NCBI RefSeq assembly: GCF_900156495.1
Contig: NZ_FTNT01000003.1
Coordinates: 62,001-126,000 of the forward strand
Direction of reading: 5' to 3'
Length of the DNA: 64,000 nt
DNA from: Williamsia sterculiae
GTDB lineage: Bacteria; Actinomycetota; Actinomycetes; Mycobacteriales; Mycobacteriaceae
The translations under genes and the position numbers were made by a program. This document shows positions 24,762 through 34,914 of the stretch, in pieces. Every line of letters begins with the position of its first letter. Position 1 is the first letter of the stretch. The notes below the pieces were generated by a model that saw nothing but the letters and a program-made list of their open reading frames with translations, made no database searches and was not told the DNA's origin.

Positions 24762-27700
24762 TCACGTCAGGTCGGTGATGGCCCTGCGGATCCGCTTCTC
24801 CGACACGGGGTAGGCGGTGCCGAGTTGCTGCGCGAACAGCCCCACCCGGAGTTCCTCGACCATCCATCCGATGGCATCGTTCACCGCTGGCCGCCGTGGT
24901 GCGGGAACGCGGGCCAACCGGTCGTTCCAGTACTCGACGACGCGATCAATCGTCGCCATCGCCGTGGCGTCGCGGTCGGACGAGGCCGGCAACTGCGCCA
25001 ATCGTTCGACGATCGCCGACAGGTAGCGCGGGACCTGGCGCAGATGGTCGGGGGTGGTGGCACCGACGAAACCGTCGTACACCAGGTGGTCGAGTTGGTC
25101 GGTCACATCGTCCCGGACGTCGGCGGAAACGGTCGTCGACAAGGCTTCTCGTGCCCGGCCCAGTTCCTGGGTGATGTCGGCGACGGTGGTCAACACGGTG
25201 ACGGCCACCCCGTGTGCGCGTGCGCTCACCTCGGTACGCACCGCGGCGAAGTCGTCGGCGGTGCGCACGTCACCCGCCGTGCGCGGCATCAGCGATCGGA
25301 TGGCGCACCGGGTGCAATCCCGCAGCAATGCGTCGACGTCGGGATAGGGACTGAGGCGAAGCGAGATCCGTTGCGCGGTCGGCAACGACGACACGGTCGC
25401 CGGCCGCAGACGAGGTGTGGACCGCTCCAACAACGCCAGCACCGCGACCCGGGTGGTACCCCGCCGTTGACCGACGGTGTCGAAGGTGCGGACGATGATC
25501 CCGGCCGGTGTCGCCGCGAGCCCGGGGTAGCTCGTCACCCGCTGACCTCCGATTTCCTCGGTCACCGACTCGGGCAGATCGCCGATGGACGCGGCGGTCC
25601 AGTCGGTATACGCGGTGGTGGTCGGGCGGCGCGGGGACGACGATCTCGGTATCCGTCGCCGTAGTTCGGTGAGCGACCGCGCTGCGGCGATCTCGGAGCC
25701 GGAGTCGTCGATGGCGGCAAAGCGCATCTTCAGGTGGTCCGGCACCGTGTCCGGGGCGAAGTCGCTCGCGCTGATGCGGGCATCGGTGAGAGTGCTCAGT
25801 TCGCGGGCCAGCCCGTCGATCAACGGCTCGGATCGGACGGTGAGTCGGGCGAGCGCGGCGGCGGCGAAGTCGGGAGCGGGTACGACCTGGCGCCGCAGGG
25901 GTTTCGGCAGCGTACGGATGAGTGCGGCGGCCAGTTCGGTGCGCAGACCGGGAACTTGCCAGTCGAATCCGGATCCGCGGACCCGGGACACCAGGTCGAC
26001 GGGGACGCGCACCGTCACACCGTCGTCGTCGGCGCCGGGTTCGAACCGGTAGTCCAGCGCGAACCCGGACTCACCCTGTTGCCAGCGTTCCGGGAAGTCC
26101 TGCCGGGACACCTCGGCGGAGGTGTCGGCGACATCGGCGAAGGTCATGTCGAGGAGCGCGGGATTCTTCCGACGCTCCGTACGCCACCAGGTGTCGAAGT
26201 GGCGCGCCGACACCACATCGGGCCCTATCCGTCGGTCGTAGAACTCGAACAGCTGGTCGGAGTCGATGGCGATGTCCCGGCGACGGGCGCGGTGTTCGAG
26301 TTCCTCGGCGTCGTCGAGGAGTTCACGGTTGCGATGGACGAACTCGTGGTCGGAGCGCCACTCGCCCTGTACCAGCGCGTGCCGGATGAACAGTTCCCGC
26401 GAGACCTCGGGGTCGATGCGGCCGAAGTTCACCAGACGTCGGGTCACCAACGGGACCCCGTAGAGGGTGACCCGTTCGTAGGCCATGGTCGCCTGTCGCT
26501 TGCGGGACCAATGAGGTTCGCTGTGTTGGCGTTTCACCAGATCGCCGGCGAGTCGTTCGGCCCATTCCGGTTCGATCCGGGCCACGGTGCGGGCCCACAA
26601 TCGTGAGGTCTCGACGAGCTCGGCGGCCATCACGAACCGAGGTGGCTTCTTGGCCAGAGGCGAACCGGGGAACACGGCGAAACGGGTACCGCGGGCGCCG
26701 AGGAACTCCCGGGTGTCGCCGTCGCGGACACCGATGTGGCTGAGCAGTCCAGACAGTACGGATTGATGGATGGCGGTCACGTCGCCGTACACGTTGTCGT
26801 CACCGTCCGGCTCGACCGCACCCGAGGTCGGGGTCCACCCCAGCTCCACCACGGTCTGACGCAGCTGGCGATGCAACTCCCGCCATTCCCGGATCCGCAG
26901 GTAGTGCAGGAATTCCCGCTGGCAGCGACGACGGAACTGCCCGTGCGACAGTGTCGCGCGCAACTCCTCGAGGTGCTTCCACAGCGCCAGGTAGGCCACG
27001 AACTCCGAACCCGACGTGGCGAAACGGGCGTGTGCGGCGTCCGCGGCCTCGCGGTGGTCGGCCGGTCGTTCCCGCACATCCGGTAGTGACAGCGCGGCGA
27101 CGATGATCAGCAGTTGCTCCAGACACCCTTGACTGTCGGCCTCCACCAACATCCGACCCAGACGCGGTTCGATGGGCAGTGCCGCGAGCTGGCGCCCCAC
27201 CGCGCTCAATCGCGGCCCACCGTGCCGCTGTTCGGATCTCGACGCCGGCACCGCGGGATCGGTGACCAGCGCGCCGAGTTCGGTGAGCAAGCCGATGCCG
27301 TCGCGGATGGCGCGGTCACCGGGTGTCTGCACGAACGGGAAGGCCGCGATGTCACCGAGACCGAGGGAGGCCATCTGCAGGATCACCGACGCCAGATTGG
27401 TGCGCAGGATCTCCGGATCGGTGTACTCCGGACGCGATTCGAAGTCGTTCTCGCTGTACAACCGGATGCAGATGCCGTCGGACACGCGGCCACAACGACC
27501 GGAACGCTGGCGTGCGGCGGCCTGCGACACCGGTTCGATGGGCAGCCGTTGCACCTTGGTGCGCAACGAGTATCGCGAGATTCGTGCGGTGCCCGTGTCG
27601 ATGACATAGCGGATGCCGGGGACGGTCAGTGACGTCTCGGCGATGTTGGTGGACAGGATGATCCGGCGTCCGGTGGACGCGGTGAAGATGCGGTGCTGCT

Positions 27701-28742
27701 CGGCGGCGGACAGTCGGGCGAACAGTGGGAGGATCTCGGCGCCACGGGTCTGGGTCAACGGCCGTAACGCCTCAGCGGTCTCGCGGATGTCGCGCTCGGT
27801 GGGCAGGAACACCAGGATGTCACCCGCGGCGTGGGACCACAGCTCGTCCACCGCGGCGCGGATGCCCTGGATCTGATCGAGGTCGTCCCGGTCGTTACCG
27901 AGGTCGTCGCCGGTCCCATCCGTATCGTCCGGTGCCCGGTCCTGGGCCCGCAGCGGACGGTATCTGATCTCCACCGGATAGGTGCGCCCCGACACCGAGA
28001 TGATCGGCACCTCGGCGTCCGCTGTGGCGAAATGCTCGGCGAACCGCGCCGGTTCGATCGTCGCCGAGGTCACGATGACCCTGAGGTCGGGACGACGGGG
28101 GAGCAGTTGCCGGAGGTAGCCGAGGATGAAGTCGATGTTCAGACTGCGTTCGTGCGCCTCGTCGACGATGATCGTGTCGTAGGCCCAGAGCATCGGGTCG
28201 CGTGACAGCTCACGCAGCAGGATCCCGTCGGTCATCACCTTGACCAGGGTGGTGTCGCCCACCCGGTCGCTGAACCGCACCGAGAAGCCGATCGCCCCGC
28301 CGACCTCGGTCCCGGTCTCCTCGGCGATGCGCTCGGCCACGGATCGCGCCGCGATCCGCCGCGGCTGGGTGTGGCCGATCATCCCGCGGACCCCACGGCC
28401 GAGTTCGAGGCAGATCTTGGGGAGCTGGGTCGTCTTCCCCGATCCGGTCTCCCCGGCTACCACCACCACCTGATGGGTGGCGATGGCCTCGGCGATCTCG
28501 TCCCGCGCGGCACTGACCGGCAGCACGGCGGGGTAGTCGATGCGCGGGACGGCGGCTCGCCGACGTTCGACGCGGGCGAGGGCCCGGTCGAGGTCGCGGC
28601 GGAACCGTCCTGCTGCCGGGCTCTCCGGGCGTTCGCGGATCGTCGGCAGGCGACGCAGCAGCCGGTGTTCGTCGGCCAGCGTCACCGTGGCGAGCTCGGC
28701 GGACACCTCGTCGACGTCGGCTGCGGGTGGAGGAGTGGGCAT
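24762..28742 (-). CDS. hrpA: HrpA-type DEAH-box ATP-dependent RNA helicase
   Basis: This 1326-residue protein is a full-length HrpA-like helicase, about the size of E. coli HrpA. Motifs seen include Walker A GETGSGKTTQLPK, DEAH in IIVDEAHERSLN, SAT in VTSATIEPARF and motif VI QRSGRCGRVSDG. These are followed by the HA2 winged-helix region, an OB-fold and a long C-terminal DUF3418 domain. In E. coli HrpA resolves stalled or collided ribosomes; the same role is plausible. The start at 28742 is preferred because GGAGGG lies immediately upstream; ATGs at 28754 and 28778 are in frame. It has no close M. tuberculosis counterpart at this locus. Confidence 0.94.
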   Translation of the reverse strand: MPTPPPAADVDEVSAELATVTLADEHRLLRRLPTIRERPESPAAGRFRRDLDRALARVERRRAAVPRIDYPAVLPVSAARDEIAEAIATHQVVVVAGETGSGKTTQLPKICLELGRGVRGMIGHTQPRRIAARSVAERIAEETGTEVGGAIGFSVRFSDRVGDTTLVKVMTDGILLRELSRDPMLWAYDTIIVDEAHERSLNIDFILGYLRQLLPRRPDLRVIVTSATIEPARFAEHFATADAEVPIISVSGRTYPVEIRYRPLRAQDRAPDDTDGTGDDLGNDRDDLDQIQGIRAAVDELWSHAAGDILVFLPTERDIRETAEALRPLTQTRGAEILPLFARLSAAEQHRIFTASTGRRIILSTNIAETSLTVPGIRYVIDTGTARISRYSLRTKVQRLPIEPVSQAAARQRSGRCGRVSDGICIRLYSENDFESRPEYTDPEILRTNLASVILQMASLGLGDIAAFPFVQTPGDRAIRDGIGLLTELGALVTDPAVPASRSEQRHGGPRLSAVGRQLAALPIEPRLGRMLVEADSQGCLEQLLIIVAALSLPDVRERPADHREAADAAHARFATSGSEFVAYLALWKHLEELRATLSHGQFRRRCQREFLHYLRIREWRELHRQLRQTVVELGWTPTSGAVEPDGDDNVYGDVTAIHQSVLSGLLSHIGVRDGDTREFLGARGTRFAVFPGSPLAKKPPRFVMAAELVETSRLWARTVARIEPEWAERLAGDLVKRQHSEPHWSRKRQATMAYERVTLYGVPLVTRRLVNFGRIDPEVSRELFIRHALVQGEWRSDHEFVHRNRELLDDAEELEHRARRRDIAIDSDQLFEFYDRRIGPDVVSARHFDTWWRTERRKNPALLDMTFADVADTSAEVSRQDFPERWQQGESGFALDYRFEPGADDDGVTVRVPVDLVSRVRGSGFDWQVPGLRTELAAALIRTLPKPLRRQVVPAPDFAAAALARLTVRSEPLIDGLARELSTLTDARISASDFAPDTVPDHLKMRFAAIDDSGSEIAAARSLTELRRRIPRSSSPRRPTTTAYTDWTAASIGDLPESVTEEIGGQRVTSYPGLAATPAGIIVRTFDTVGQRRGTTRVAVLALLERSTPRLRPATVSSLPTAQRISLRLSPYPDVDALLRDCTRCAIRSLMPRTAGDVRTADDFAAVRTEVSARAHGVAVTVLTTVADITQELGRAREALSTTVSADVRDDVTDQLDHLVYDGFVGATTPDHLRQVPRYLSAIVERLAQLPASSDRDATAMATIDRVVEYWNDRLARVPAPRRPAVNDAIGWMVEELRVGLFAQQLGTAYPVSEKRIRRAITDLT

Positions 28743-28810
28743 GATGCCCTCCATCGTATGGGTGCCGTACCCGGTCACCGGGCGCGACGGCGACCGGGCA
28801 TGATGAGGGC

Positions 28811-30040
28811 ATGGATTATCCGCTGTGGCACGGGTTCGCGGACATGGGTGCGGTGACGGCGTCGGGGCCGTTCGTCGTCACCCGCGGTGAGGGTGCGTAT
28901 ATCTGGGATGCCGACGGTAACCGTCATCTCGACGCGACCGCCGGCCTCTGGTTCACGAATGTCGGTCACGGCCGCACCGAGATCGCCACGGCCGTCGCCG
29001 ATCAGCTGTCGTCGCTGGCGCACTGCTCGGGGTTCGGTGATCTCACCTCCGACGTCACCCTGACGCTGGCACGGCGACTCGAGGCCATCGCGCCGGTGCC
29101 CGGCAGCAAGATCTTCTTCACCTCCGGCGGTAGCGATTCGATCGACTCCGCGGTGAAGCTGGCCCGGCGGTACTGGCACGAGCAGGGTCGTCCGGAGAAG
29201 AAGACCGTCGTCAGCCGGACGAAGGCCTACCACGGTATGCATGTCGCGGGTACCGCGCTGTCGGGGTTGCCGCCGAACCGCGAGGGTTACGGCGAGTTCA
29301 TGCCGGATGCGGAAACCGTCGACTGGGACGACGCGAAGAGCCTGCTCGGGCTGATCGAGCGGGTCGGTGCGGACAACATCGCGGCCTTCTTCTGCGAACC
29401 GATCATCGGTGCCGGTGGCATCTACCTGCCGCCCGACGGATATCTCACCGAGGTACGTGAGATCTGTCGTGACCACGACGTGCTCTTCGTGGCCGATGAG
29501 GTGGTCACCGGATTCGGTCGGATCGGTGGCGGCGCGTGGTTCGCGTCGTCGCGATTCGACCTGCAACCCGACATGATCACCACCGCCAAGGGTCTGACCA
29601 GTGGGTACGTGCCGATGGGTGCACTGTTCGTCGCGCCGCACATCGCCGAGCCGTTCTTCGCAGGCGGCGTGTGGTGGCGACACGGTTACACCTACGGCGG
29701 GCACGCGGGGGCCGCCGCCGCGGCCATGGCCAACCTCGACATCATCGAGCGCGAGGGTCTCCTCGACGAGGCCGCACGCCTGGAGGATGAGCTGGCCGAA
29801 CACCTGGCGCCCCTCGGCGACCTCCCGGCGGTCGCCGAGGTTCGGACCGGACTCGGCGTGGTCACCGCGGTACAGCTCGCGGATCCGGCCCAGGCGCCGG
29901 GCGCGGTGGTGGCGCTGCGCAAGCACGGTGTCAGCACGCGGGCGGCCGGACAGGGCGCGCTGCAGATCTCCCCGTCCTTCGTGATGACGACCGAGCAGGT
30001 CGCCGACCTCGCCGACCGGATCGGTGCGGCTCTGCGCTGA
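28811..30040 (+). CDS. Class III PLP-dependent aminotransferase
   Basis: The 409-residue enzyme is a fold-type I, class III (omega) aminotransferase. Visible features are the cofactor-phosphate loop FTSGGSDSIDSAVKLARRYW, the YHGMHVAGTALSG segment, the PLP-contacting Asp in VLFVADEVVTGFGR and the Schiff-base lysine in TTAKGLTSGYVPMGA. Substrate cannot be read from sequence; related enzymes use beta-alanine, taurine, GABA or aspartate family amines. A CATGAT hexamer ends 6 bases before the ATG, again a leaderless-like spacing. The gene is divergent from hrpA and ends before a strong hairpin. Confidence 0.88.
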   Translation: MDYPLWHGFADMGAVTASGPFVVTRGEGAYIWDADGNRHLDATAGLWFTNVGHGRTEIATAVADQLSSLAHCSGFGDLTSDVTLTLARRLEAIAPVPGSKIFFTSGGSDSIDSAVKLARRYWHEQGRPEKKTVVSRTKAYHGMHVAGTALSGLPPNREGYGEFMPDAETVDWDDAKSLLGLIERVGADNIAAFFCEPIIGAGGIYLPPDGYLTEVREICRDHDVLFVADEVVTGFGRIGGGAWFASSRFDLQPDMITTAKGLTSGYVPMGALFVAPHIAEPFFAGGVWWRHGYTYGGHAGAAAAAMANLDIIEREGLLDEAARLEDELAEHLAPLGDLPAVAEVRTGLGVVTAVQLADPAQAPGAVVALRKHGVSTRAAGQGALQISPSFVMTTEQVADLADRIGAALR

Positions 30041-30057
30041 GGCAGTCACAACGCGAC

Positions 30058-30090
30058 AGGGCCGGTTCACCTCGATGGTGAACCGGCCCT
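30058..30090. terminator. Bidirectional hairpin between aminotransferase and ahpD
   Basis: AGGGCCGGTTCAC (30058-30070) and GTGAACCGGCCCT (30078-30090) form a perfect 13-bp stem with a 7-base loop between two converging genes. Confidence 0.9.
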
Positions 30091-30111
30091 GGTCGGTACG
30101 GGCGCGACCGA

Positions 30112-30642
30112 TCAGCCGACGAGCACCTCGGCGGTGGTGAGGGCCTGTGCGACCCCGGCGACGATCGAGGCGACCTTGAGCGCCTCCAGCACGGCCTCAC
30201 GGTCCACGCCGTCCTCGCGCAGGGTGTTCTCGTGTGCGGCGACACAGTGGCCACAGCCGTTGATCGAGGAGACGGCGAACGACCACAGTTCGAAGTCGGC
30301 CTTCTCCACACCGGGGTTGCCGATGATGTTCATCCGCAGACCCGGACGCAGGTCGTCGTACTTGCCGTCGAGGAAACCGCGGCCTCGATAGAACACGTTG
30401 TTCATACCCATGATGGATGCGGCACCCAGTGCGGCGTTGTATGCCTCCGCGGACAGGATGTCGGCGGCCTCGTCACCGATCTCCTTGAGCACCCGGGCGT
30501 TCCGCGTCGCCGCGGCACTGGCCAACAGCGTCCCCCACAGCTGGTCCTCCTTCAGCACGGTGGTGCGGGCGATGGAGCCCAGATTGAGCTTCAGATCCTT
30601 CGCGTATTCGGGCAGTGCGGACTTCAGGTTGTCGATACTCAT
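30112..30642 (-). CDS. ahpD: AhpD alkylhydroperoxidase
   Basis: AhpD reduces oxidised AhpC, acting as its electron-delivery partner in peroxide detoxification. The 176-residue all-helical protein has the catalytic CxxC motif in [14 protein letters not shown], with the His two residues after the second Cys that is needed for proton relay. Length equals the mycobacterial enzyme. It lies 51 bases after ahpC on the same strand, so the two are cotranscribed from the ahpC-oxyR intergenic region. Confidence 0.96.
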   Translation of the reverse strand: MSIDNLKSALPEYAKDLKLNLGSIARTTVLKEDQLWGTLLASAAATRNARVLKEIGDEAADILSAEAYNAALGAASIMGMNNVFYRGRGFLDGKYDDLRPGLRMNIIGNPGVEKADFELWSFAVSSINGCGHCVAAHENTLREDGVDREAVLEALKVASIVAGVAQALTTAEVLVG

Positions 30643-30693
30643 TCTCGGTGCTGCCTCCTGGGCGACGAATGGTGGGCGAGGGATGCGGAGCGA

Positions 30694-31281
30694 TCAGACA
30701 CTCGCGGTGAGGAGTTCCTTCGCGTCGATCGTCGGATCGCCCTTACGCCAGTTGCACGCGCACAGCTCGTCGGATTGCAGTGCGTCGAGCACGCGCAACA
30801 CCTCGTCGACGTTGCGGCCCACCGACCCGGCGGTCACGGAGACGAACTGGATCTCGTTGTTCGGATCGACGATGAAGGTGGCGCGATCGGCCACACCGTC
30901 GGCGTTCAGCACGCCGGTCGCCGACGCCAGTTCGCGCTTCAGGTCGGAGAGCATGGGGAAGGGCAGCGTCTTGAGCTCGTCGTGCTGTGCGCGCCACTGG
31001 AAGTGGACGAACTCGTTGTCGACGGAGACACCCTGCACCAGCGCGTCACGATCCTCGAACTCCTCGTTGAGCTTGCCGAAGGCCGCGATCTCGGTGGGGC
31101 ACACGAAGGTGAAGTCCTTGGGCCAGAAGAACACGATGCGCCACTTCCCGGGATTGTCGTCGCTGCTCACCGCGGTGAAGTAGTCGTCGGGCTGCTGTGC
31201 GTCCACCGCGGAGAGGTCACCGCCGATGACCGCGGTGAGCTTGTAGGACGGGAACTGGTCGCCGATGGTCAACAGGGCCAT
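30694..31281 (-). CDS. ahpC: AhpC peroxiredoxin
   Basis: AhpC reduces hydrogen peroxide, alkyl hydroperoxides and peroxynitrite. The 195-residue 2-Cys peroxiredoxin has the peroxidatic cysteine in [18 protein letters not shown] and the resolving cysteine region near the C terminus ([15 protein letters not shown]). That segment has two Cys separated by one residue, as in mycobacterial AhpC. The ATG at 31281 is preceded by GAAGGAGAA. Divergent oxyR suggests peroxide-responsive control. Confidence 0.96.
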   Translation of the reverse strand: MALLTIGDQFPSYKLTAVIGGDLSAVDAQQPDDYFTAVSSDDNPGKWRIVFFWPKDFTFVCPTEIAAFGKLNEEFEDRDALVQGVSVDNEFVHFQWRAQHDELKTLPFPMLSDLKRELASATGVLNADGVADRATFIVDPNNEIQFVSVTAGSVGRNVDEVLRVLDALQSDELCACNWRKGDPTIDAKELLTASV

Positions 31282-31429
31282 GGGTTCTCCTTCGATCGTT
31301 GTGGACACGGAGGCGGTGTACCCGGACGGGGCACGTGCGGGGTCTCCGCCGTCGCTCGTCGCGCATCGAGAGGCGCGTGTGCACCATCGTGCCAAAAACG
31401 AATCAAAAGCGAAACGTGATGACACGCAC

Positions 31430-31435
31430 TATACT
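31430..31435 (+). promoter_or_regulatory. -10 element of a likely leaderless oxyR promoter
   Basis: TATACT ends 7 bases before the oxyR ATG at 31443. It lies within CTATACTGATAG (31429-31440), an inverted repeat (CTAT...ATAG) that fits a LysR-family operator, so OxyR may bind over its own promoter. Confidence 0.55.
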
Positions 31436-31442
31436 GATAGGC

Positions 31443-32405
31443 ATGTCCAATCGCTCTTATCGGCCCACTGTGGTCGGGTTGCGTGCCTTCGTAGAAGTGG
31501 CGCGGAAGCGCCACTTCGGTACCGCCGCAGCGTCACTGGGAGTCAGTCAGCCCTCCCTGTCGCAGGCCCTGGCCGCGATGGAGGAGGGCTTCGGCGTGAA
31601 ACTGGTCGAGCGCAACACCCGATCGGTGATGGTCACCGTGGAGGGGGCCGAGTTGCTGCCGAAGGCGATGAGCGCCCTGGACGCGATCGATGAGTTCACC
31701 GCGGCGGCCACCGGTATCGGCGATCCGCTGGCCGGAACCATCCGCCTCGGGATCATCCCGACCGTCGCACCGTACGTGTTGCCCCTGTTGCTGCGCGGAC
31801 TCGCCCGCGAACTCCCGGACCTCGTGCTGCAGGTGGTCGAGGACCAGACCGCGCGGCTGCTTACCGGGTTGACCACAGGATCGCTGGACGTGGCGGTGAT
31901 GGCACTGCCCGCCGACGCGGCCGGGGTCACCGAGATCCCGATGTACGACGAGGACTTCGTGCTCGCACTGCCGGACGGACACCCGTTGGGCGGCAGCGCC
32001 GACGTGGATCCCGCCGATCTCTCGGAGCTACCGCTGTTGCTGCTCGACGAGGGGCACTGCCTGCGCGATCAGGCCCTGGAGGTGTGTCGACTCGCCGGTG
32101 TTCGTCCGGACATCGGCCACACCCGGGCGGCGTCACTGGCCACAGCGGTGCAGTGTGTGGAGGGTGGACTCGGGGTGACGCTCATCCCGCAGACCGCGAT
32201 CCGCACGGAGACGGCCAGCGGCGCGCTCCGGACGGCGTCGTTCGCGGCGCCCGCACCGGGCAGGCGCATCGGACTGGTGCACCGGGCGACCAGCGGGCGC
32301 GACGACTCCTATCGCATCCTGGCGCGCCTCGTCGCGGAGTTGGTGGCCGCGGATCTACCCGTGACGGTCTGCGACCGGGCGACCGCAGAGCTCAGCCCCG
32401 GATGA
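31443..32405 (+). CDS. oxyR: OxyR, LysR-family peroxide sensor
   Basis: This 320-residue LysR-type regulator has an N-terminal winged helix-turn-helix ([20 protein letters not shown]) and a C-terminal sensor domain. Cys206 and Cys215 (in [16 protein letters not shown]) have the same nine-residue spacing as the redox pair Cys199/Cys208 of E. coli OxyR. The gene is intact, whereas the M. tuberculosis copy is a pseudogene. It is divergent from ahpC-ahpD, its expected targets. The start follows the TATACT -10 by 7 bases. Confidence 0.95.
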   Translation: MSNRSYRPTVVGLRAFVEVARKRHFGTAAASLGVSQPSLSQALAAMEEGFGVKLVERNTRSVMVTVEGAELLPKAMSALDAIDEFTAAATGIGDPLAGTIRLGIIPTVAPYVLPLLLRGLARELPDLVLQVVEDQTARLLTGLTTGSLDVAVMALPADAAGVTEIPMYDEDFVLALPDGHPLGGSADVDPADLSELPLLLLDEGHCLRDQALEVCRLAGVRPDIGHTRAASLATAVQCVEGGLGVTLIPQTAIRTETASGALRTASFAAPAPGRRIGLVHRATSGRDDSYRILARLVAELVAADLPVTVCDRATAELSPG

Positions 32406-34896
32406 CGGCCACCTCGCGCAGATCGGGTTCCTCCACCGGGTCGAGAACGGGAGCGTCCGCCACCGCGATCACGGACCATCCGCGGTCGCCGTCGGGATCG
32501 TCGATGGTCTGGCGTAACCGCCACACGGTGCGTCCATCGGTGTCGACGGACTCGGTCACGGTGAACAACGCCGGGCCGCGGGCATCGGGACCCGTTCCGA
32601 CGGAATCGTACTCATCGAAGTAGTCGTCCATCTCCGTCGCCCAGTCGAGGTCGGGATACCTCGCACCGAGTGCATCCCAGTCTTCCCGTGCCATCAGGGT
32701 GATGATGTGGAACATCCTGTTGCGGAGGGCTATGCGCCAACCCCGGGCATCGGGACGGCGACGCGGTGCCGCGATCGCGTCGGGGCCGGAGGTGGGGTGG
32801 GTGAGTTCCTCCCATTCGTCGATCAGGCTGGAGTCGACCACCCGGATGAGCATCCCCAGCCACTCGATCACATCACCGAGGTCATCGGTTCGTGCCGCGG
32901 TCGGAAGGCCTTGCCGCAGTGCGCGATACACGTCAGTGAGGTAGCGCAGCACTACGCCCTCGCTGCGGGACAGGCCGAACCGGGCGACCAGGTCGCCGAA
33001 ATCCATCCCCTCCTCGATCATCATCCGCAGCACCGATTTGGGGCTCGGTGGGGTGTACACCCAGGGGTGCGCACTGCGGTAGATCTCGAACGCCGCTTCC
33101 AACAGCTCCGACAACGGTGTGGGCCAGCCGATCTCGGCGAGGCGCTCCATCCGCTCCTCGTACTCCAGGCCGTCGGCCTTCGTCGTCGCCATCGCCTCAT
33201 CGCGGGCGGCGTTGCGTTGTGCCATCAGCACCGGACGCGGGTTCTCGAGGGTCGACTCGATCACCGAGATGACGTCCAGCGTGTGATCTGGCGAGTCGGG
33301 GTCGAGTAGATCGAAGGCGGCGAGCGCGAACTCCGACAGTGGGTGGTTCAGTGCGATGTCGTCGGGCAGCTCGGTGGTGAGCTCGACGTTCTTGCCATCG
33401 GTTCCCACCTGGTCACGTCGGACGACGATCCCGGACTCGAGCAATCCGCGGTAGAGCTCGATGGTGTGCCGGATGTGCTTGCGCTGTCGTTCGCGTGGCT
33501 CGTGGTTGTCCTCGAGCAGATGGCGCATGGCGACGAAACAATCACCGGGACGGGCGATCACGTCCATCACCATTGCGGTGGTGACCCGGAAGTGGGACCG
33601 CAATGGTTCGGGCGGGGCGGCGATGAGACGGTCGAAAGTACCCTCGCCCCAGGAGACGAACCCTTCCGGCGCCTTCTTCTTCTGCACCCGCTTGCGCTTC
33701 TTGCCGTCGGCCGCGGCGGCCTTCGCCTCGGCGCGCGCGTTCTCCACGTCGTGCTCGGGGGCCTGGGCGACCACGAAACCCTCGGTGTCGTAACCGGCCC
33801 GACCCGCCCGACCGGCGATCTGGTGGAACTCCCGGGCACTGAGGTGTCGGGTGCGGACACCGTCGTACTTGGTGAGCGCGGTGAACAACACCGTGCGGAT
33901 CGGCACGTTGATGCCCACGCCGAGGGTGTCGGTGCCGGCGATGACCTTGAGCAGCCCCTGTTGGGCCAGGCGCTCGACGAGTCGTCGATACCGGGGCAGC
34001 ATCCCCGCGTGGTGGACGCCGATGCCCGCGCGCACCAGCTTGGACAGCGTCCTGCCGAATCCTGCGGAGAACCGGAAGTCGCCGATCGCCTGGGCGATGG
34101 CGTCGCGTTCGGTGCGGTCGCAGATCTTGGCACTCAGCAACGCCTGCGCGCGTTCCACCGCCGATGCCTGGGTGAAGTGCACCACGTACACCGGTGCACG
34201 ATTCTCCGCGATGAGTCTTTCGATGGTCTCGTGCACCGCGGTGAGCACGTACCCGTAGTCCAGCGGTACCGGTCGGTCGGTGCCGGTGATCGCCGCGGTG
34301 GGCCGTCCCGTGCGTCGGGTCAGGTCGTCGACGAAGGTCGTGACGTCGCCGAGGGTGGCCGACATCAGCAGGAACTGCGCATGGGGCAGTTCGACGAGCG
34401 GTACCTGCCAGGCCCAACCGCGGTCCCGGTCGCCGTAGAAGTGGAACTCGTCCATCACCACCAACGCGACCTCGGCGGCGGCGCCCTCGCGGAGCGCGAT
34501 GTTCGCCAGGATCTCGGCGGTGGCGCAGATGATCGGCGCGCGAGAGTTGACCGTCGCGTCACCGGTCATCATCCCGACGTTCTCCGCACCGAACTGCTCG
34601 CACAGGGCGAAGAACTTCTCGCTGACCAGCGCCTTGATCGGCGCGGTGTAGAAGCTCCGACCACCTCGCGACAACGCGGCGTAGACGGCACCGGACGCGA
34701 CCAGGGACTTCCCCGAGCCGGTGGGGGTGGAGAGGATCACATTGGACCCGCCGACCAGCTCGATCAGCGCCTCCTCCTGAGCGGGGTAGAGCGCGATGCC
34801 TCGGCCCGCCCAGAATTCGCCGAAGGTGACGAACAGCTCGTCGTCGTCCGCGCCGGTGCGGGCGAGCAGTGGTCCGGTCGGCCCGGCCGTGGTCAC
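32392..34896 (-). CDS. Ski2-like DEAD/DEAH helicase with DUF3516 domain
   Basis: This 834-residue protein is a superfamily 2 helicase of the Ski2-like type: Walker [10 protein letters not shown], motif [10 protein letters not shown] (DEFH), SAT in [11 protein letters not shown] and motif [16 protein letters not shown] Lys/Arg-rich insert ([14 protein letters not shown]) follows, and the C-terminal half is the actinobacterial DUF3516 domain. It is likely an RNA helicase in RNA processing or decay, but that is inference. It begins with GTG 18 bases after the PAC2 gene stop, so both are probably on one transcript. Its 3' end overlaps oxyR by 14 bases tail to tail. Confidence 0.9.
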   Translation of the reverse strand: MTTAGPTGPLLARTGADDDELFVTFGEFWAGRGIALYPAQEEALIELVGGSNVILSTPTGSGKSLVASGAVYAALSRGGRSFYTAPIKALVSEKFFALCEQFGAENVGMMTGDATVNSRAPIICATAEILANIALREGAAAEVALVVMDEFHFYGDRDRGWAWQVPLVELPHAQFLLMSATLGDVTTFVDDLTRRTGRPTAAITGTDRPVPLDYGYVLTAVHETIERLIAENRAPVYVVHFTQASAVERAQALLSAKICDRTERDAIAQAIGDFRFSAGFGRTLSKLVRAGIGVHHAGMLPRYRRLVERLAQQGLLKVIAGTDTLGVGINVPIRTVLFTALTKYDGVRTRHLSAREFHQIAGRAGRAGYDTEGFVVAQAPEHDVENARAEAKAAAADGKKRKRVQKKKAPEGFVSWGEGTFDRLIAAPPEPLRSHFRVTTAMVMDVIARPGDCFVAMRHLLEDNHEPRERQRKHIRHTIELYRGLLESGIVVRRDQVGTDGKNVELTTELPDDIALNHPLSEFALAAFDLLDPDSPDHTLDVISVIESTLENPRPVLMAQRNAARDEAMATTKADGLEYEERMERLAEIGWPTPLSELLEAAFEIYRSAHPWVYTPPSPKSVLRMMIEEGMDFGDLVARFGLSRSEGVVLRYLTDVYRALRQGLPTAARTDDLGDVIEWLGMLIRVVDSSLIDEWEELTHPTSGPDAIAAPRRRPDARGWRIALRNRMFHIITLMAREDWDALGARYPDLDWATEMDDYFDEYDSVGTGPDARGPALFTVTESVDTDGRTVWRLRQTIDDPDGDRGWSVIAVADAPVLDPVEEPDLREVAVIRG

Positions 34897-34914
34897 CGGC
34901 CGTCCACGTGGGGG

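Noticed and set aside
26035-26050. tRNA T-arm-like GGTTCGAACC
   Set aside because: It lies within hrpA and has no acceptor or anticodon stem around it; no tRNA or rRNA gene was recognised in the window.
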